Assembly (NCBI GenBank): GCA_001466705.2
Contig: LATX02000012.1
Location: forward strand, 1 to 64,000
Reading direction: 5' to 3'
DNA length: 64,000 bases
DNA from: Moniliophthora roreri
Lineage: Eukaryota > Basidiomycota > Agaricomycetes > Agaricales > Marasmiaceae
Part shown: positions 34,792-45,860 of the stretch, piece by piece
Position numbering within the stretch: the first letter of the stretch is position 1
How the letters are laid out: each line of letters starts with the position of its first letter
The notes under the pieces: model-generated
Told to the model about the DNA's origin: nothing
Seen by the model: only the letters and a program-made list of their open reading frames with translations
Databases searched by the model: none
Program-made: the position numbers and the translations under genes

Positions 34792-35698
34792 CATAAATTA
34801 CACATTAACTTAAGGCCCGTCAACATGTTAATGGAGCTGAGAAAGAACTGGCCTATATACTACAGGAAAATACTAGAGATATGTGTACTCCGCTACGTGA
34901 ATTCCCTCCAGAGTCCTCTGCGCGTGTCCAATCACTCCCAGATATGGCAACCGGCATCAGCCCTGTCTGCAGTGTCGCAAGAACCTCCATCGCAAACAAA
35001 ATTATGATTGAACAATGCATGGGTGAAGGAAAGTATCCAGCAATGACGCAGGCGGCAGGGGAAGAACCAGTGGAGATGACCGCTGTGAATGGAATGATAT
35101 CGAGTGCGGGGACGGCTGAATGGTAATGTATACTCACTTGATGACTACGGGAATTTCCAGTGTAGAGCGCATTGTCATTGCGCAAGGGATAAAGCAAAGA
35201 AAATATACGGAATGAGGGTGCGCCGATGTCGAGTGGCCATTTTTATGCACCGTAAGAAACCATGGGAATATTTGCAAATAGGCTACATCCTGTGTTAAAT
35301 TCTTTGTACTGCAGTCACTCCGAAAAGTCAAGGCTACGACTCGGTATGTATCGACCTGTAAACAAGTCCATGCATCCGCTTCATCAGCCTTCAATAAGCA
35401 GACGGGACGTTTATTAACCATCTCTCTTCTGGCCAAACGCTCCAGAAAAGACGATGAGAATGCGGGTCAGATCATTCATACAGTCAAGAACGCGTGTTTT
35501 GGGCAAATATTCCTGTGGGCCTTATGAGTCTTACCCAATCACCATCTTCGCGTTCAATGCGAACAACACATCAACCATTAATCAATTGGTTGACCGATAC
35601 ATATATAGATGTGTCTAAATAGACCATGAAAAACAAGCTATAGAACGTCCTCGCGCGTACTCGCAACGAACACTTGTGGTATATATCGTCCCTCACGC
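34792..35698. other. Unassigned open stretch and start of the array repeat
   Basis: 34881-35126 is open on both strands with protein-like composition (plus: MATGISPVCSVARTSIANK; minus: YFPSPMHCSIIILFAMEVL), but I cannot assign either strand to a family. From about 35520 the sequence matches the 3' flanks of Hyd5, Hyd6 and Hyd8 (ACACATCAACCATTAATCAA), i.e. block C of the duplications. Confidence 0.4.
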
Positions 35699-36140
35699 TC
35701 AGACGTTGAGGTTAATGGGGGTGCAACCAATAGCAACGAGGCCGTCTGCAAAAGAAATGAGTCAGCCAGCTTTCACTAATCAAGGAAGCTCGAAAGAGTT
35801 ATGGTCTTACTGAAGTTGTTGTTCTCGCAGCAAACGGGTTGTTGAGAGCTGCAGGTAACGGTGAGTACTCTGAATTAGTAAATCTAGGAGAGAGGACTAA
35901 CCAGGCGTTGCCGCCAAGGCCGACAACAGAGATGGGGTCACAGTTGAGACCAATGGGGACGTTCAGGTCTTGGACAACGATGTTCAAGAGTCCGAGAGCG
36001 TTTGAGACGTCATGGTTTTGAGCATTATCGACAATGTTGCAGCACTGCATAGGACCGGTGTTGCATTGAGCAACAGGGGATCCATATGGGGCGGCGACGA
36101 CAACTGAAGCGAGAGCAGCGAGGATGAAGAGCTTGAACAT
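35699..36140 (-). CDS. Class I hydrophobin (Hyd4)
   Basis: Exons 35902-36140, 35811-35848 and 35699-35745; 107 residues. It starts [16 protein letters not shown] where most members have MYKLFTL. The mature part begins PYGSPVAQ and carries CNTGPMQCC, GLNCDP, GGNAC (Ala replaces the usual Ser before C5), QPVCC and [11 protein letters not shown]. All eight cysteines are kept. A TATA-like TTTATATA is at 36228-36235. First gene of the tandem array, in the GSPVAQ subfamily with Hyd5-Hyd7. Confidence 0.93.
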
Positions 36141-36435
36141 GATGGTGAATGAAAATAGGCTTGAACGAATGACTGCCGGTGAGTTCGAGTGAGGAATGGG
36201 GGATGTATTCTTGGGGTTTCTTGGGGTTTATATATGTTCTTGAGCGACGATATTGCCGTTTTGGTCTTGCTGCTAATATTTTTTTCACTTACACTCGGCA
36301 TTCGTGGATGGGCTGCAGTGGCTTTGACAGCGAAAATGATGAGATAAACTGGGCGATAGACATTGTGAAATGAGTGACGAGTCCTGAACATTGAATACGT
36401 CAAGAAAGAAGTCAAATCGATGAAATGAATACTCA

Positions 36436-36750
36436 ATCAGGAAATCGTCGTAAGTCCGGTAAACCGGCTAACCCTTTGTTTGAAAATCATTTGACACAAT
36501 CATTTGGAATTGCCTTTCAGCATGTTGGCTGGCGTGACTGAACACGCTGAACACGCTGAACGTAATGTGACAATAGCCAAGGGTGTTGTGGACCCCAGTC
36601 CAAACCGATGGCTGGGGATCACCAGTCGAGGTGAGGAAGAAGCGTTCGATAATAACCAAAACTTGAGGCTCGACGCGAAGCGTGATTTGGAAGATAACGA
36701 CTAGAGCTGAAGGGACCAGATATGGGTCTAAAGACGTGGTGAGGAGTCTT
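36436..36750 (+). repeat. Array block A, copy 1 (upstream flank of Hyd4)
   Basis: Contains CAATCAGGAAATCGTCGTAA, GGGTGTTGTGGACCCCAGTC, CAAACCGATGGCTGGGG and GAGGTGAGGAAGAAGC. The same chain follows Hyd5 and Hyd6 at the same relative place, and in reverse orientation before Hyd7. Confidence 0.8.
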
Positions 36751-37970
36751 ATTCCGAGAGTAGCACGGTGAGCTCAATTGACCTTCTCCATCACGACCGC
36801 TACTCCCCTTTTGTTAACGCCCATCGCTCATACGACCATTACCTTTCGCCACTTAACATTGCAGCATGATGAGGACGATCCCTGGGCCTGGTTGCGATCA
36901 TTACCTTCACGAGCAGCTATTCCCCCGTAGGCTTGATGTCATTTCAATAAAAGAATCTGGTGAAGGTACAACCGAAACGATTAGGAATTCGACAATCAGA
37001 CGTCCTTTTTACTCGCAATGTACCCGAGACTCACGGATAATCGTTTCCTCCAGGTTTTTCAATACAGTATCATCATACTCCCTTGTATCCCAAACATGTA
37101 CCGAAGATCGCTACGGGCATTCCACATGGCCTTGAGGGCGAAACTCCATCGACAATGCTCGAGCTTCTGTACCAACAGAAAGCCGGCGAAAGCCAGCAAT
37201 TAAACTTGGAAAATGGAGCAGAGGAATTCTACTCTATTCTGGAGCTGTTTACGACACACAAGATCAGGTTTCCTTTGTCCTCGGTATACATACCCCGCAT
37301 CGCATCGTACGACTACATCTTACTTCCTCATGCTCTTCCCAACATTGACCTTCCTATTTAATGAAAAGGCCAAGCTGGAACGAAGGCGGTTTTGAATTGT
37401 GTGGAGTTGAGAATAACGACCAAGGATGTTGCTTCATGTACTGAGAAAAGTTTGAGGTTAGCATTCGCGAAGAATGGAGGGTGAAGGGCAACGTACAATC
37501 CACCCTGAAACTAAAACTAATCAGCGGCCGCCTAATCCGATTTCGAGGTAAAGATTGAACTTGTTCCTTTGTTGTGCCTCCGCGGTACTTGATGGTTTAA
37601 AACCGTCCTTTGTCCTCTTCGATGAAGAGGTATAAAGTAAGAGTAATGAGGAGAAAGAGGAAGGGGACCGGCCAGGCGAGGGTGTAGGAGGAAAGAAGCA
37701 GTGTTGACGCTTGTTTACTACTGGCCCATCACCAAAAACTACAAAGCGTTATAACGGCGCTATAACTGGGATGTAACCCAGTTATACCCGATTACGAGAC
37801 GTTACAAGGCATTATATCGGATTATGAGGCGTTATAAGGGCGTTACAACCAAATTATGAGACATTATAATCCCTGGTAGCCTCGTTACGTCACCTGTAAC
37901 CCGTTGTAGCGGACTGTCAGTTTTGGTGATTTCCGATGTCGCCATTTAGGGCTTTGCTCGTATCATCCTA
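36750..37970 (+). repeat. Array block B, copy 1, with PIWI-like relic and a MITE-like insert
   Basis: Runs from TTCTCCATCACGACCGCTAC through GATGAGGACGATCCCTGGGC and ATTCTGGAGCTGTTTACGAC to TTCCGATGTCGCC. On the plus strand ILLYSGAVYDTQDQ (about 37.23-37.27 kb), an intron (GTATACATACCCCG...), then LFNEKAKLERRRF resembles the Argonaute PIWI motif IIFYRDGVSEGQF followed by its Glu/Lys-rich helix. The minus strand holds a small membrane-peptide relic whose last exon starts YMKQHPWSLFSTP. Confidence 0.65.
37728..37930. mobile_element. MITE-like insertion in block B
   Basis: About 203 bp that the other block B copies lack between GCTTGTTTACT and TTCCGATGTCG. Its ends are inverted repeats: ATCACCAAAAACT at 37728-37740 and AGTTTTGGTGAT at 37919-37930. 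The interior is made of GTTATAA/GTTACAA-type words. No coding capacity. The target duplication is not clear. Confidence 0.65.
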
Positions 37971-37974
37971 TTCC

Positions 37975-38602
37975 ACCCGTCTTCTGCGAAAACGTCAGCC
38001 ATGGTAAGATCAACTGTCCTGAATCTGGATCAAAGAATGTTTACAAACCTTCCCGCTTCGCATCAGACTCCGATGATATCTGGTCACGCTGAACTGTAAA
38101 CCCCAATCACCGGAAGGCTGAGCGTTACAGTGCTTTCAAGTCTCATTTCTCTAGGATGCATACGTATTGATTCAACAAGTTGATGCTATGTCGAGCGCAC
38201 ACAGCGAGAAGATGAAACATATTGGTTCAACGTGCTTTTCACATCTATTTTCCACATCTAAGTACGTAGATTCACAGACCACCGACCCGCGTCGCAGCTC
38301 GGGGGTGGCCCGACTAAAGCGAGGTGATCCAATGATTGCCTAATTTCCTCAATCATGTCCTCTAACGGTGTTCAAGCGGCTCAGGTCCCAATCGTCCCAC
38401 AACGAAAGCTAATGCTCTTGCGGCGACTACTTGAATCTTATTGAGTGTCAACATCTTCAGGTTAATCGAAACAACACATCAACCATTACTCAATTGGTGC
38501 ACCCGTAACATAAATGTGTATCTAGAAAGTCCATTGAGAACGAGCCATGGGCCCTCACGTGTACCCGCGACGAACACCTGCGGTACATATTGTCTGTCAC
38601 GC
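37975..38602 (+). repeat. Array block C, copy 1 (3' flank of Hyd5)
   Basis: Contains GCGAAAACGTCAGCCATGGT, CCCAATCACCGGAAGGCTGA, AGTACGTAGATTCACAGACC and ACACATCAACCATTACTCAA. Matched at 41.45-42.09 and 47.4-48.03 kb. No gene recognised in it. Confidence 0.8.
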
Positions 38603-39048
38603 TCAGAGGTTAAGGTTAATGGGGGTACAACCAATAGCAACGAGGCCGTCTGCAAAAGAGGTAAGTCAGCCAGTGTTCACTAATCTAGGAAAGCTCGAAG
38701 GGGTGCTAGTCTTACTGAAATTGTTGTTTTCGCAGCAAACGGGTTGCTGAGAGCTGAGAGTTAAATGTGAGTACTTTGAACTAGTAACTCTAGAGAGAGG
38801 ACTAACCAGGAGTTGCCACCAATGCCGACGACAGCAGAGATTGGGTCACAGTTGAGACCAATGGGGACGTTCAGGTCTTGGACAACGATGTTCAAGAGTC
38901 CGAGAGCGTTTGTGACGTCCTCGTTCTGAATGTTATTGACGGTGTTGCAGCACTGAATAGGACCGGTATTGCACTGAGCAACGGGGGATCCATGTGGGGC
39001 GGCGACGACAACTGAAGTAAGAGCAGCGAGAGTGAAGAGCTTGTACAT
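38603..39048 (-). CDS. Class I hydrophobin (Hyd5)
   Basis: Exons 38807-39048, 38716-38753 and 38603-38649; 108 residues. [16 protein letters not shown] signal, PHGSPVAQ linker, then [32 protein letters not shown] and [11 protein letters not shown]. The extra residue in SAVVGIGG makes C4-C5 13 residues instead of 12, a mark shared with Hyd6 and Hyd7. The upstream TATA-like TTTATATA is at 39125-39132. It sits in the second tandem unit, in the same orientation as Hyd4 and Hyd6. Confidence 0.93.
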
Positions 39049-39289
39049 GTTGGTGAATGAAAGTAGGCTTGAACGAATGACTGCCGGTGAGTTCGAGTGG
39101 GGAATTGGGGACGTATCCTTAGGGTTTATATATGTTCTTGGGCGCAGATATTGCCAGTTTCGGTCTTGCTGCTAATCTTTTCCCCCTTCCACTCGGCATT
39201 CGTCTATGGGCTGCAGTGGCTTTGACAGCGAAAATGATGAGATAACTGGGCGATCAGAAGACATCAAATCGACAAGTCCTGAACATTGA

Positions 39290-39600
39290 GTACTCATTCA
39301 GGAAATCGTCATAAGTCCGGTAGACCGGCCAGCCCTTTGTTTGAAAACCATTTGACACGGCCGTTCGGAACTGACTTTCAGCATGCTGAACGTAATGTGA
39401 CAATAACCAAGGGTGTTGTGGACCCCAGTCCAAACCGATGGCAAGGATTACCAGTCGAGATGAGGAAGAAGCCCTTGATAGTAACCAGAACTTGAGGCTC
39501 GATGCGAAGCGCGATTTGGAAGGTAACGACTAGAGCTGAAAGGACCAGATACGGGTCTAAAGACGTGATAAGAAATCTCACAAGGTTTTTTTTCCGAGAG
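39290..39600 (+). repeat. Array block A, copy 2
   Basis: Matches copy 1 closely (GGAAATCGTCATAAGTCCGG, AACGTAATGTGACAATAACC, GTGGACCCCAGTCCAAACCG), with small deletions. Upstream flank of Hyd5. Confidence 0.8.
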
Positions 39601-40800
39601 CAGCACGATGGGCTCGATTAACCTTCTAGGCTTCTCCATCACGACCGCTACTCCCCTTCGTTGAGGCTCATCATTCATACAACCATCACCTTTCGTCACT
39701 TAACATTGCAGCACGATGAGGCCGATCCCTAGGCCTTGTTGCGATCACTACGTTCACAAGCAACTATTCTCCGGGTAGGCACGACGTCATTTAAAGAGAA
39801 GGATCTGGTGAAGTAAGGGCTATTTGCCGGCATCAGTGTTTCCAGAGTTTGATTGGTGCGGGTTGTACAACTGAAACAATCTGGAATTCGACAATCAGAC
39901 GTCCTAGGTCCTGTTTATCGCTATGTACTCGGGACTCACGGATAATCGTTTTCTCCAGTTTTCCGGTATCATCATATTCTCTTGCATGTACCGAAGATCG
40001 CTACGGGCCACTTCATATGGATTTAAGGACGGAAGTCCATCGAAAATGCTAGTCCCGGCAATCCGGCAATTGAACTTGGAAAATGCTGATGGTAGATTTG
40101 GAGCAGAGGAATTATTCTCTATTCTGGAGCTGTGTACGACACACAAGATCAGGTTTCCTTTGTCCTCGGTATACATACCTTGCGTTCGCATAGCACGACT
40201 ACATCTTACTTCCTCATGTTCTTGACCCTCCTATTCAATGAAAAGGCCAGGAACAAAGGCGGCTTTGAATGGTCCTGAATTGAGAACCACGACCAAGGAT
40301 GTTGCTTCATGTACCGAGAACAGTTTGAGGTTAGCATTCGGGAGGAATGAAAGGTGAAGCTGTGAAGGGCAACGTACAATCCACCCTAGAACTAATGCTA
40401 ATCCGCTCAATCCGACTTCGAGGTAAAGATTGAACTTGTTCTTTTCTTGTGCCCCCGCGATACTCGATGGCCTAAAACCGTCCTTTGTCCTCCTCAACGA
40501 AGAGGTAGGATCCAGCAAGAGCAATAAGGAGAAAGAGGAAGAGGAAGGAAGCAGTGTTGACGCTTGTTTACCAAAAATGGTTACCGATGCCGATGTCGCG
40601 ATTTAGGGCTTTTACTCGAGTCGATCATATTCGAGCAGCTGCGCTAGGACCAACTTGAGTCGCATCAGTGGTATTGATTCTGTGTAAGTCAATCTTTTGA
40701 GTTTGGAAGGACCAACGCTGATCAGGACGGTATTTACATCTCAAATTCTTCGTACTGCACAGTCCTGGCATAGTCACTCCGAGTCCACAACCAAATTCTA
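39600..40800 (+). repeat. Array block B, copy 2, with PIWI-like relic
   Basis: Same order as copy 1, without the MITE-like insert. The plus-strand PIWI-like piece is near 40.10-40.14 kb. The minus strand 40524-40231 keeps the best membrane segment of the small-peptide relic (NLYLEVGLSGLALVLGWI). A frame break before it and a lost acceptor (CTCGG where other copies have CTCAG) indicate decay. Confidence 0.65.
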
Positions 40801-41450
40801 CGCGAGCAACCAGAACGTACACGATTCACGGAGAGAATGCCTCGCCACGAAGACCTTTCCTCAGAATGTTGCGGTAACGGCATTCTTGCGCATCCACGTC
40901 AATCAAGAACGCGTCAACGACCAGGCATGCTCAGGTATAACCTGTAAAAGGCAAAGCCAACCTATCTCGAGTGGCCATGGCTTACATTTACAGCCGACCG
41001 GAAAATTCACGCTCGGAAGCAAGCTCGGAAGGGTACGGTTCTGTTCCTCGAAGGTTCGGATTGAGTCGTCATAAAATCTTCATTCGCCTGTGCTCACGCG
41101 TCCAAGCTAGGGCGCGGTCACTTCAACCTTCAAATATTAACGGCTGCGTTCACCGCGACATGCAATGCTGGGCTCTAACGTACGCTAACAGTATCGGGAC
41201 TTGGAGTGGATTTTGGTTTGGGTACCTCAAGTGGTTATGAGGTGCGTTCTTAGTCGAGTATCATCCATAGTCACAGCCTAAACTTTCCCATTCAGATTTG
41301 CGTTCGCCTATGCGACATCTTGCAGCAGATACCTATTAATCCTTGGACCACATTGACACCCAAAGCCTTCGTTTTTCCAAAACCAAACAAAACCGAAACA
41401 GGTACTGCCGGAGATTAATGAGTCCTTTCGCCCTAGAAATATGTGTTCAG
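40800..41450 (+). repeat. Array block D, copy 1
   Basis: Matched at 46.78-47.40 kb (TTACATTTACAGCCGACCGG, GGGCGCGGTCACTTCAACCT, GGTACCTCAAGTGGTTA). Absent from the first tandem unit. An intron-like gap separates two short protein-like stretches (WSGFWFGYLKWL and FAFAYATSCSRYLLIL), but no family was recognised. Confidence 0.75.
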
Positions 41451-42086
41451 GACACTCATATATGTGTATAGCCCTACTCCACCCGTGTGCTGCGAAAGCG
41501 TCAGCCGTGGTAAGACCAACTATCCTGAATCTGAATCAAATAGTGTTTACTGCCTTTCCCGCTTTACAGATGACGATATCTGATCGCGCTAAACTATAGA
41601 TCCCAATCACCGGAAGGCTGAGCGTTACGGTGCCTTCGAGTCTCATTTCTCCTGGATGTATACGTATCGATTCAACAAGTTGACGCTATGTCGAGCGCAC
41701 GCCGCGGGAAGACAAAACCTATCGGTTAGACGTGTCCTTCACATCTAAGTACGTAGATTCACAGACCACCAAGTCGCGTCGCGACGTGGGGGTGGCCCGA
41801 TTAGAGCAAAGTAATCCAAAATTGCCTGCTTTCCTTGATCATGACCTCTACGGCGTTCAAGCTCCCAATCACCCCCACGAGAACTGATCCTCATGCGGTG
41901 GCTATTTGAGTCTTATTGAGAGTCGCCATCTTCAGGTTCAATCCAAACGACATATCAACCATTAATCAGTTGCTGCGACCGTTACATATATGTATATCTA
42001 AAGAGTGTCCATGAAGAGCAAGCCATACAGCGTCCTCACGTGTGCCCACAACGAGCACTTTTTGCGGTACATATCGCCTGTCACGC
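41450..42086 (+). repeat. Array block C, copy 2 (3' flank of Hyd6)
   Basis: Starts at CACTCATATATGTGTATAGC and keeps CCCAATCACCGGAAGGCTGA and AGTACGTAGATTCACAGACC. Continuous with block D, as in the fourth unit. Confidence 0.8.
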
Positions 42087-42544
42087 TCAGAGGTTGAGGT
42101 TAATGGGGGTGCAACCAAGGGCAACGACACCGTCTGCAAAGAAAAGCAAATTAGACAGTGTTCACTAATCGAGGAAGCTCGAAAGAGTTATGGTCTTACT
42201 GAAGTTGTTGTTTTCGCAGCAAACGGGTTGTTGAGAGCTGTGAATAACCGTAAATATTGTTAATCAGTAGCTCTAGAACAGAGGACTAACCAGGAATTTC
42301 CACCAATGCCGACGACAGCAGAGATGGGGTCACAGTTGAGACCAATGGGGATATTCACATCTGAGACAATGATGTTCAAAAGTCCGAGAGCGTTTGCGAC
42401 GTCCTCGTTTTGAATGTTATCGACGGTGTTGCAGCACTGAACAGGACCGGTATTGCACTGAGCAACAGGGGATCCATGTGGGGATCCATGTGGGGCAGCG
42501 ACGGCAACTGAAGCGAGAGCACCGAGAGTGAAGAGCTTGTACAT
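42087..42544 (-). CDS. Class I hydrophobin (Hyd6)
   Basis: Exons 42291-42544, 42200-42237 and 42087-42133; 112 residues. The linker has a small in-frame duplication, PHGSPHGSPVAQ, shared only with Hyd7. Core CNTGPVQCC, GLNCDP, GGNSC, QPVCC and ALGCTPINLNL is complete. A TATA-like TTTATAT is at 42620-42626. It is transcribed away from Hyd7, about 2 kb off, and the shared linker duplication implies these two split most recently. Confidence 0.93.
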
Positions 42545-42802
42545 GATAATGAATGAAGGCAGGCTTGAACGAACGACTGCTGGTGAGTTCGGGTGAGGAA
42601 TTGGGGACGTACCTTAGGGTTTATATGTTCTTGAGTGCAGACATTGCCAGTTTCGGTTTTGCTGCTAAATGTTTTTCCCTCACACTTGTCTTGATGGACG
42701 AGCCACGGTGGCTTTGACAGCGAAAATGATGAGGTGAGGCGATCAGAAGATATTGTGAAATGAACGACAAAGAAAGAAAACAATGAAATGGAATGAATAC
42801 TC

Positions 42803-43075
42803 AATCAGGAAATCGTCGTAAGTCCGGTGGACCGGCCTAACCTCTTGTTTGCAAATTATTTGACCCAACCGTTTGGAATTGACCTTCAGCATACCGAACG
42901 TAATGTGACAATGACTAAGGCCCAGTCCAAACCGATGGCTGGGGATTACATACCAGTCGAGGTGAGGAAGAAGCCCTTGCTAGTAACCAGAATTTGAGAT
43001 TCGATGCGAAGCGTGATTTGGAAGGTAAGGAGTAGAACTAAAGATGCGGGTCTAAAGACGTGATGAGCAGCACAA
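42803..43075 (+). repeat. Array block A, copy 3
   Basis: Keeps GGAAATCGTCGTAAGTCCGG and AAACCGATGGCTGGGGATTA but has lost the GGGTGTTGTGG part. Upstream flank of Hyd6. Confidence 0.75.
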
Positions 43076-43079
43076 CGGG

Positions 43080-43860
43080 CTCAATAACTTTCTCCATCAC
43101 GACCATTACTCCTTCTCGTTGAGGCTCTTCGTTCATACGACCATTACCTTTCGCCACTTATCGTTGTAGCACGCTGCTGCCACCGCCTTCAGCACGATGA
43201 GGATGATCCTTAGGCCCTTACTGCGATCATTACTGTCATGAGCAGCTGTTTCCCCGTAAGCTCGACCTCATTTCAAAAAGAGGATCTGATGAAGTAAGGA
43301 TTGTTTGCCGGGAGGCTGGAGCAAAGGAATTGTACCCTATTCTGGAGCTGTTTACGATGCACAAGATCAGTCCTCGGTCTACATATCATGCATTCGCATA
43401 GTACGACTACATCTTACTTTCTCAAGCTCTTCCCTTCCTATTCAGCGTTTCAATAGAGAAAGCCAGGCTGGAACAAAGGCGGCTTTGAATGGTATTGAGT
43501 AGGGAGATATGGCGAGGGATATTGCTTCATGTACTGAAAACGGCACAAACTCGGCATTTGGGAGGAATGGAGGGTAAAGGGTAACGTACGGTCCACCCCA
43601 AAACTAAAACCAATTCGCCTAATCCGGCTTTGAGGTAAAAACGAAACTCAACTTTTGACGCATGAAATTTGAAACCTTGTTTTGTCTGACCAAGGCTGAG
43701 GAATGATCCGGCAAAGGTGATGAGGAGAGAGGAAAGGCGTAGGTGACAAGGTAGGTGACGTAGGAGGAAGGAAGCAGTGTTGATGCCTGTTTACTGAAAA
43801 TGATCTCTGATGTCGCGATTTGGGGCTTTGAATGTTCGAGCAGCTGCGCTCATTGTGCTA
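43080..43860 (+). repeat. Array block B, copy 3 (shortened)
   Basis: Shorter than the others; it has lost the middle that precedes the PIWI-like piece. IVPYSGAVYDAQDQ (about 43.33-43.37 kb) is still readable. Ends at GATGTCGCGATTTGGGG. Confidence 0.65.
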
Positions 43861-43864
43861 CTCT

Positions 43865-44035
43865 CGGACTTTGTCAGATTCCTCATCACTCTCGACTGGT
43901 AATCCCCAGCCATCGGTTTGGACTAAGGTCCACAACACCCTTGGCCATTGTCCAACATGCTGAAAGTCAATTCCAAATGATTGTGTTAAATGACCTCCAG
44001 ACAGCGTTTTCGGAAACCCTTCTCCTGAAGATTCT
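43865..44035 (-). repeat. Array block A, inverted copy (upstream flank of Hyd7)
   Basis: Reverse complement of the other block A copies (GACTGGTAATCCCCAGCCAT, GGTCCACAACACCCTTGGCC). It meets block B copy 3 head-on, marking an inversion point in the array between Hyd6 and Hyd7. Confidence 0.8.
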
Positions 44036-44580
44036 TGAGAAGAAGGAACAAAAATGGTAAAAAAAAAAACAGCTCCACAAGCGATGGAAATGTTTTTCAA
44101 GCGATAACAGTCGAGCGTCTTTCCTCCACCCGCAATGTCATGACGGAAAACTTGCGTAGTCGCAAGATCTCGGCTAGTGTCGCTAGTGTCGCTAGTGGAA
44201 ACACTTTTTATCATTCTTTGAGAGAGGCGTTTGGACAAGTTTCTCCGAATACGCTGTAATCTACCGGTCAGAAGCATCACTACTTACGACAACTTCGTGA
44301 TTGAGTATGTTTCCTTGGTTTTATTTCCTTCTTGACAAATTCAATGTCTAGGACTTGTCGCTCATTTCACAATGTCTTCTGATCGCCAATTCACCTCATC
44401 ATTCCTGGTGTCAAATCCACCGCGGCTCATCGACGAGTGTAAGGGGGAAAATTTTCTAGCAGCAAGACCAAAACTGGCAATATCTGCGCTCAAGAACATA
44501 TAAACTCTAAGGAGACGTCCCCAATTCCTCACTCGAACTCACCAGCAGTCGTTCGTTCAAGCCTTCGTTCACCCATCATC

Positions 44581-45037
44581 ATGTACAAGCTCTTTACTCT
44601 CGCTGCTCTCGCCTCAGTTGTCGCCGCCTCCCTACATGGATCCCCACATGGATCCCCTGTTGCTGAGTGCAACACCGGTCCTGTTCAGTGCTGCAACATC
44701 GTCGATAACTTTGAGAACGAGGATGTCGCAAATGCTCTCGGACTCGTAGGTGTCGTTGTCCAAGACTTAAACATCCCCATCGGCGTCAACTGTGTGCCCA
44801 TCTCTGCTGTCATCGGCATTGGTGGCAATTCCTGGTTAGTACTCTCTCCTAGAGTCACTAATTCAAAGTACTTACACTTATTCTCAGCTCTCAACAACCC
44901 GTCTGCTGCGAGGAGAACAACTTCAGTAAGACCATAAATCTTTCGAGCTCCTTTGATTAGTGAACGCTAGCTAACTTGTTTCCTTCGCAGACGGTCTTGT
45001 TGCCCTTGGCTGCACCCCCATTAACGCCAACCTCTGA
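44581..45037 (+). CDS. Class I hydrophobin (Hyd7)
   Basis: Exons 44581-44834, 44888-44925 and 44991-45037; 112 residues. Signal [16 protein letters not shown], then SLHGSPHGSPVAE, CNTGPVQCC, GVNCVP, GGNSC, QPVCC and ALGCTPINANL. It is the most divergent of its subfamily: GVNCVP replaces GLNCDP and an LVGVVVQDL stretch replaces LLNIVVQDL. TATAAA is at 44499-44504. It is the only plus-strand gene within the array. Confidence 0.93.
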
Positions 45038-45860
45038 GCGTAAGATATATACCACAAAAGTGTTCGTTGCGAGTACGCGCAAGGACATTCTATGGCCTCT
45101 TCATAGACTTTTTAGATATGGGCAACATGCATACATGTAACGGTCACCTAATTCTTTAATACCCGATCTGTTGTTCGGATTGAACGTGAAGACGGCGACA
45201 CTGAATACTAGCTTCTCGGTGCCCGAAAGACGCGTTCTCGACTATAAGTAACCCGACTCGAAAAACGTCCTATATCCATGTTGAAGGCGGAGGAAGCTGA
45301 CGGTCAAAGAAGCATGGACTTTTTGCTGGTAAGTACCGAGTCCGCCTCACTTCTTCAAAACTGCTTAACGCACCGAAACCCAAATCCGTTCCAATTCCCG
45401 ATACTTTTCTCGTACGTTATGACCCCCAGCGTTGAATCTTAGTGGTGAGTACAATCGTTAATGTTTGAAGATTTAAGTGAACGCGCACGCGTCAGCACGG
45501 ACTAATGACTTCATGACAAGCAGACTCCAAGCCTTTGTCCGAGAAACAGAATCGTACCCTTCCGAACATGAAGTTCCCGGTCGGTTGTAAATGTAAGCCA
45601 TGGTCCCTCGAAGTAGGCTGGCTTCCATTTTCGTAGGTTAAAGCTCAACATGCCTTGCTGAGACGGTCGTCGCGGTGTGTTACCGGTTGGAGTGGATGCA
45701 CAGCACTCCGAGGAAAGGTCTTCATGGCGAGGGGTTCTCTCCGTGAGTCGTGTACGTTCCGGTGGAGTGATTCCACTGTGAGCGAGCTTTGGTCGTTCCA
45801 ATTTCGAAAATTGACTTACACAAATATAATACCACTGATGCGACTCAAGCTGGTCCTAGC
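45038..45860. other. Unique segment in the array, no gene recognised
   Basis: Hyd7 3' flank, then sequence not matched elsewhere in the window. A 96-codon minus-strand frame (45801-45511) has no recognisable motif. Confidence 0.45.

Noticed and set aside
37740..37920. CRISPR-like or tandem repeat reading of the GTTATAA-rich stretch
   Set aside because: The words are irregular in spacing and sequence, and the segment is bounded by inverted ends, so a MITE-like insert fits better; CRISPR arrays are not expected in a fungus.
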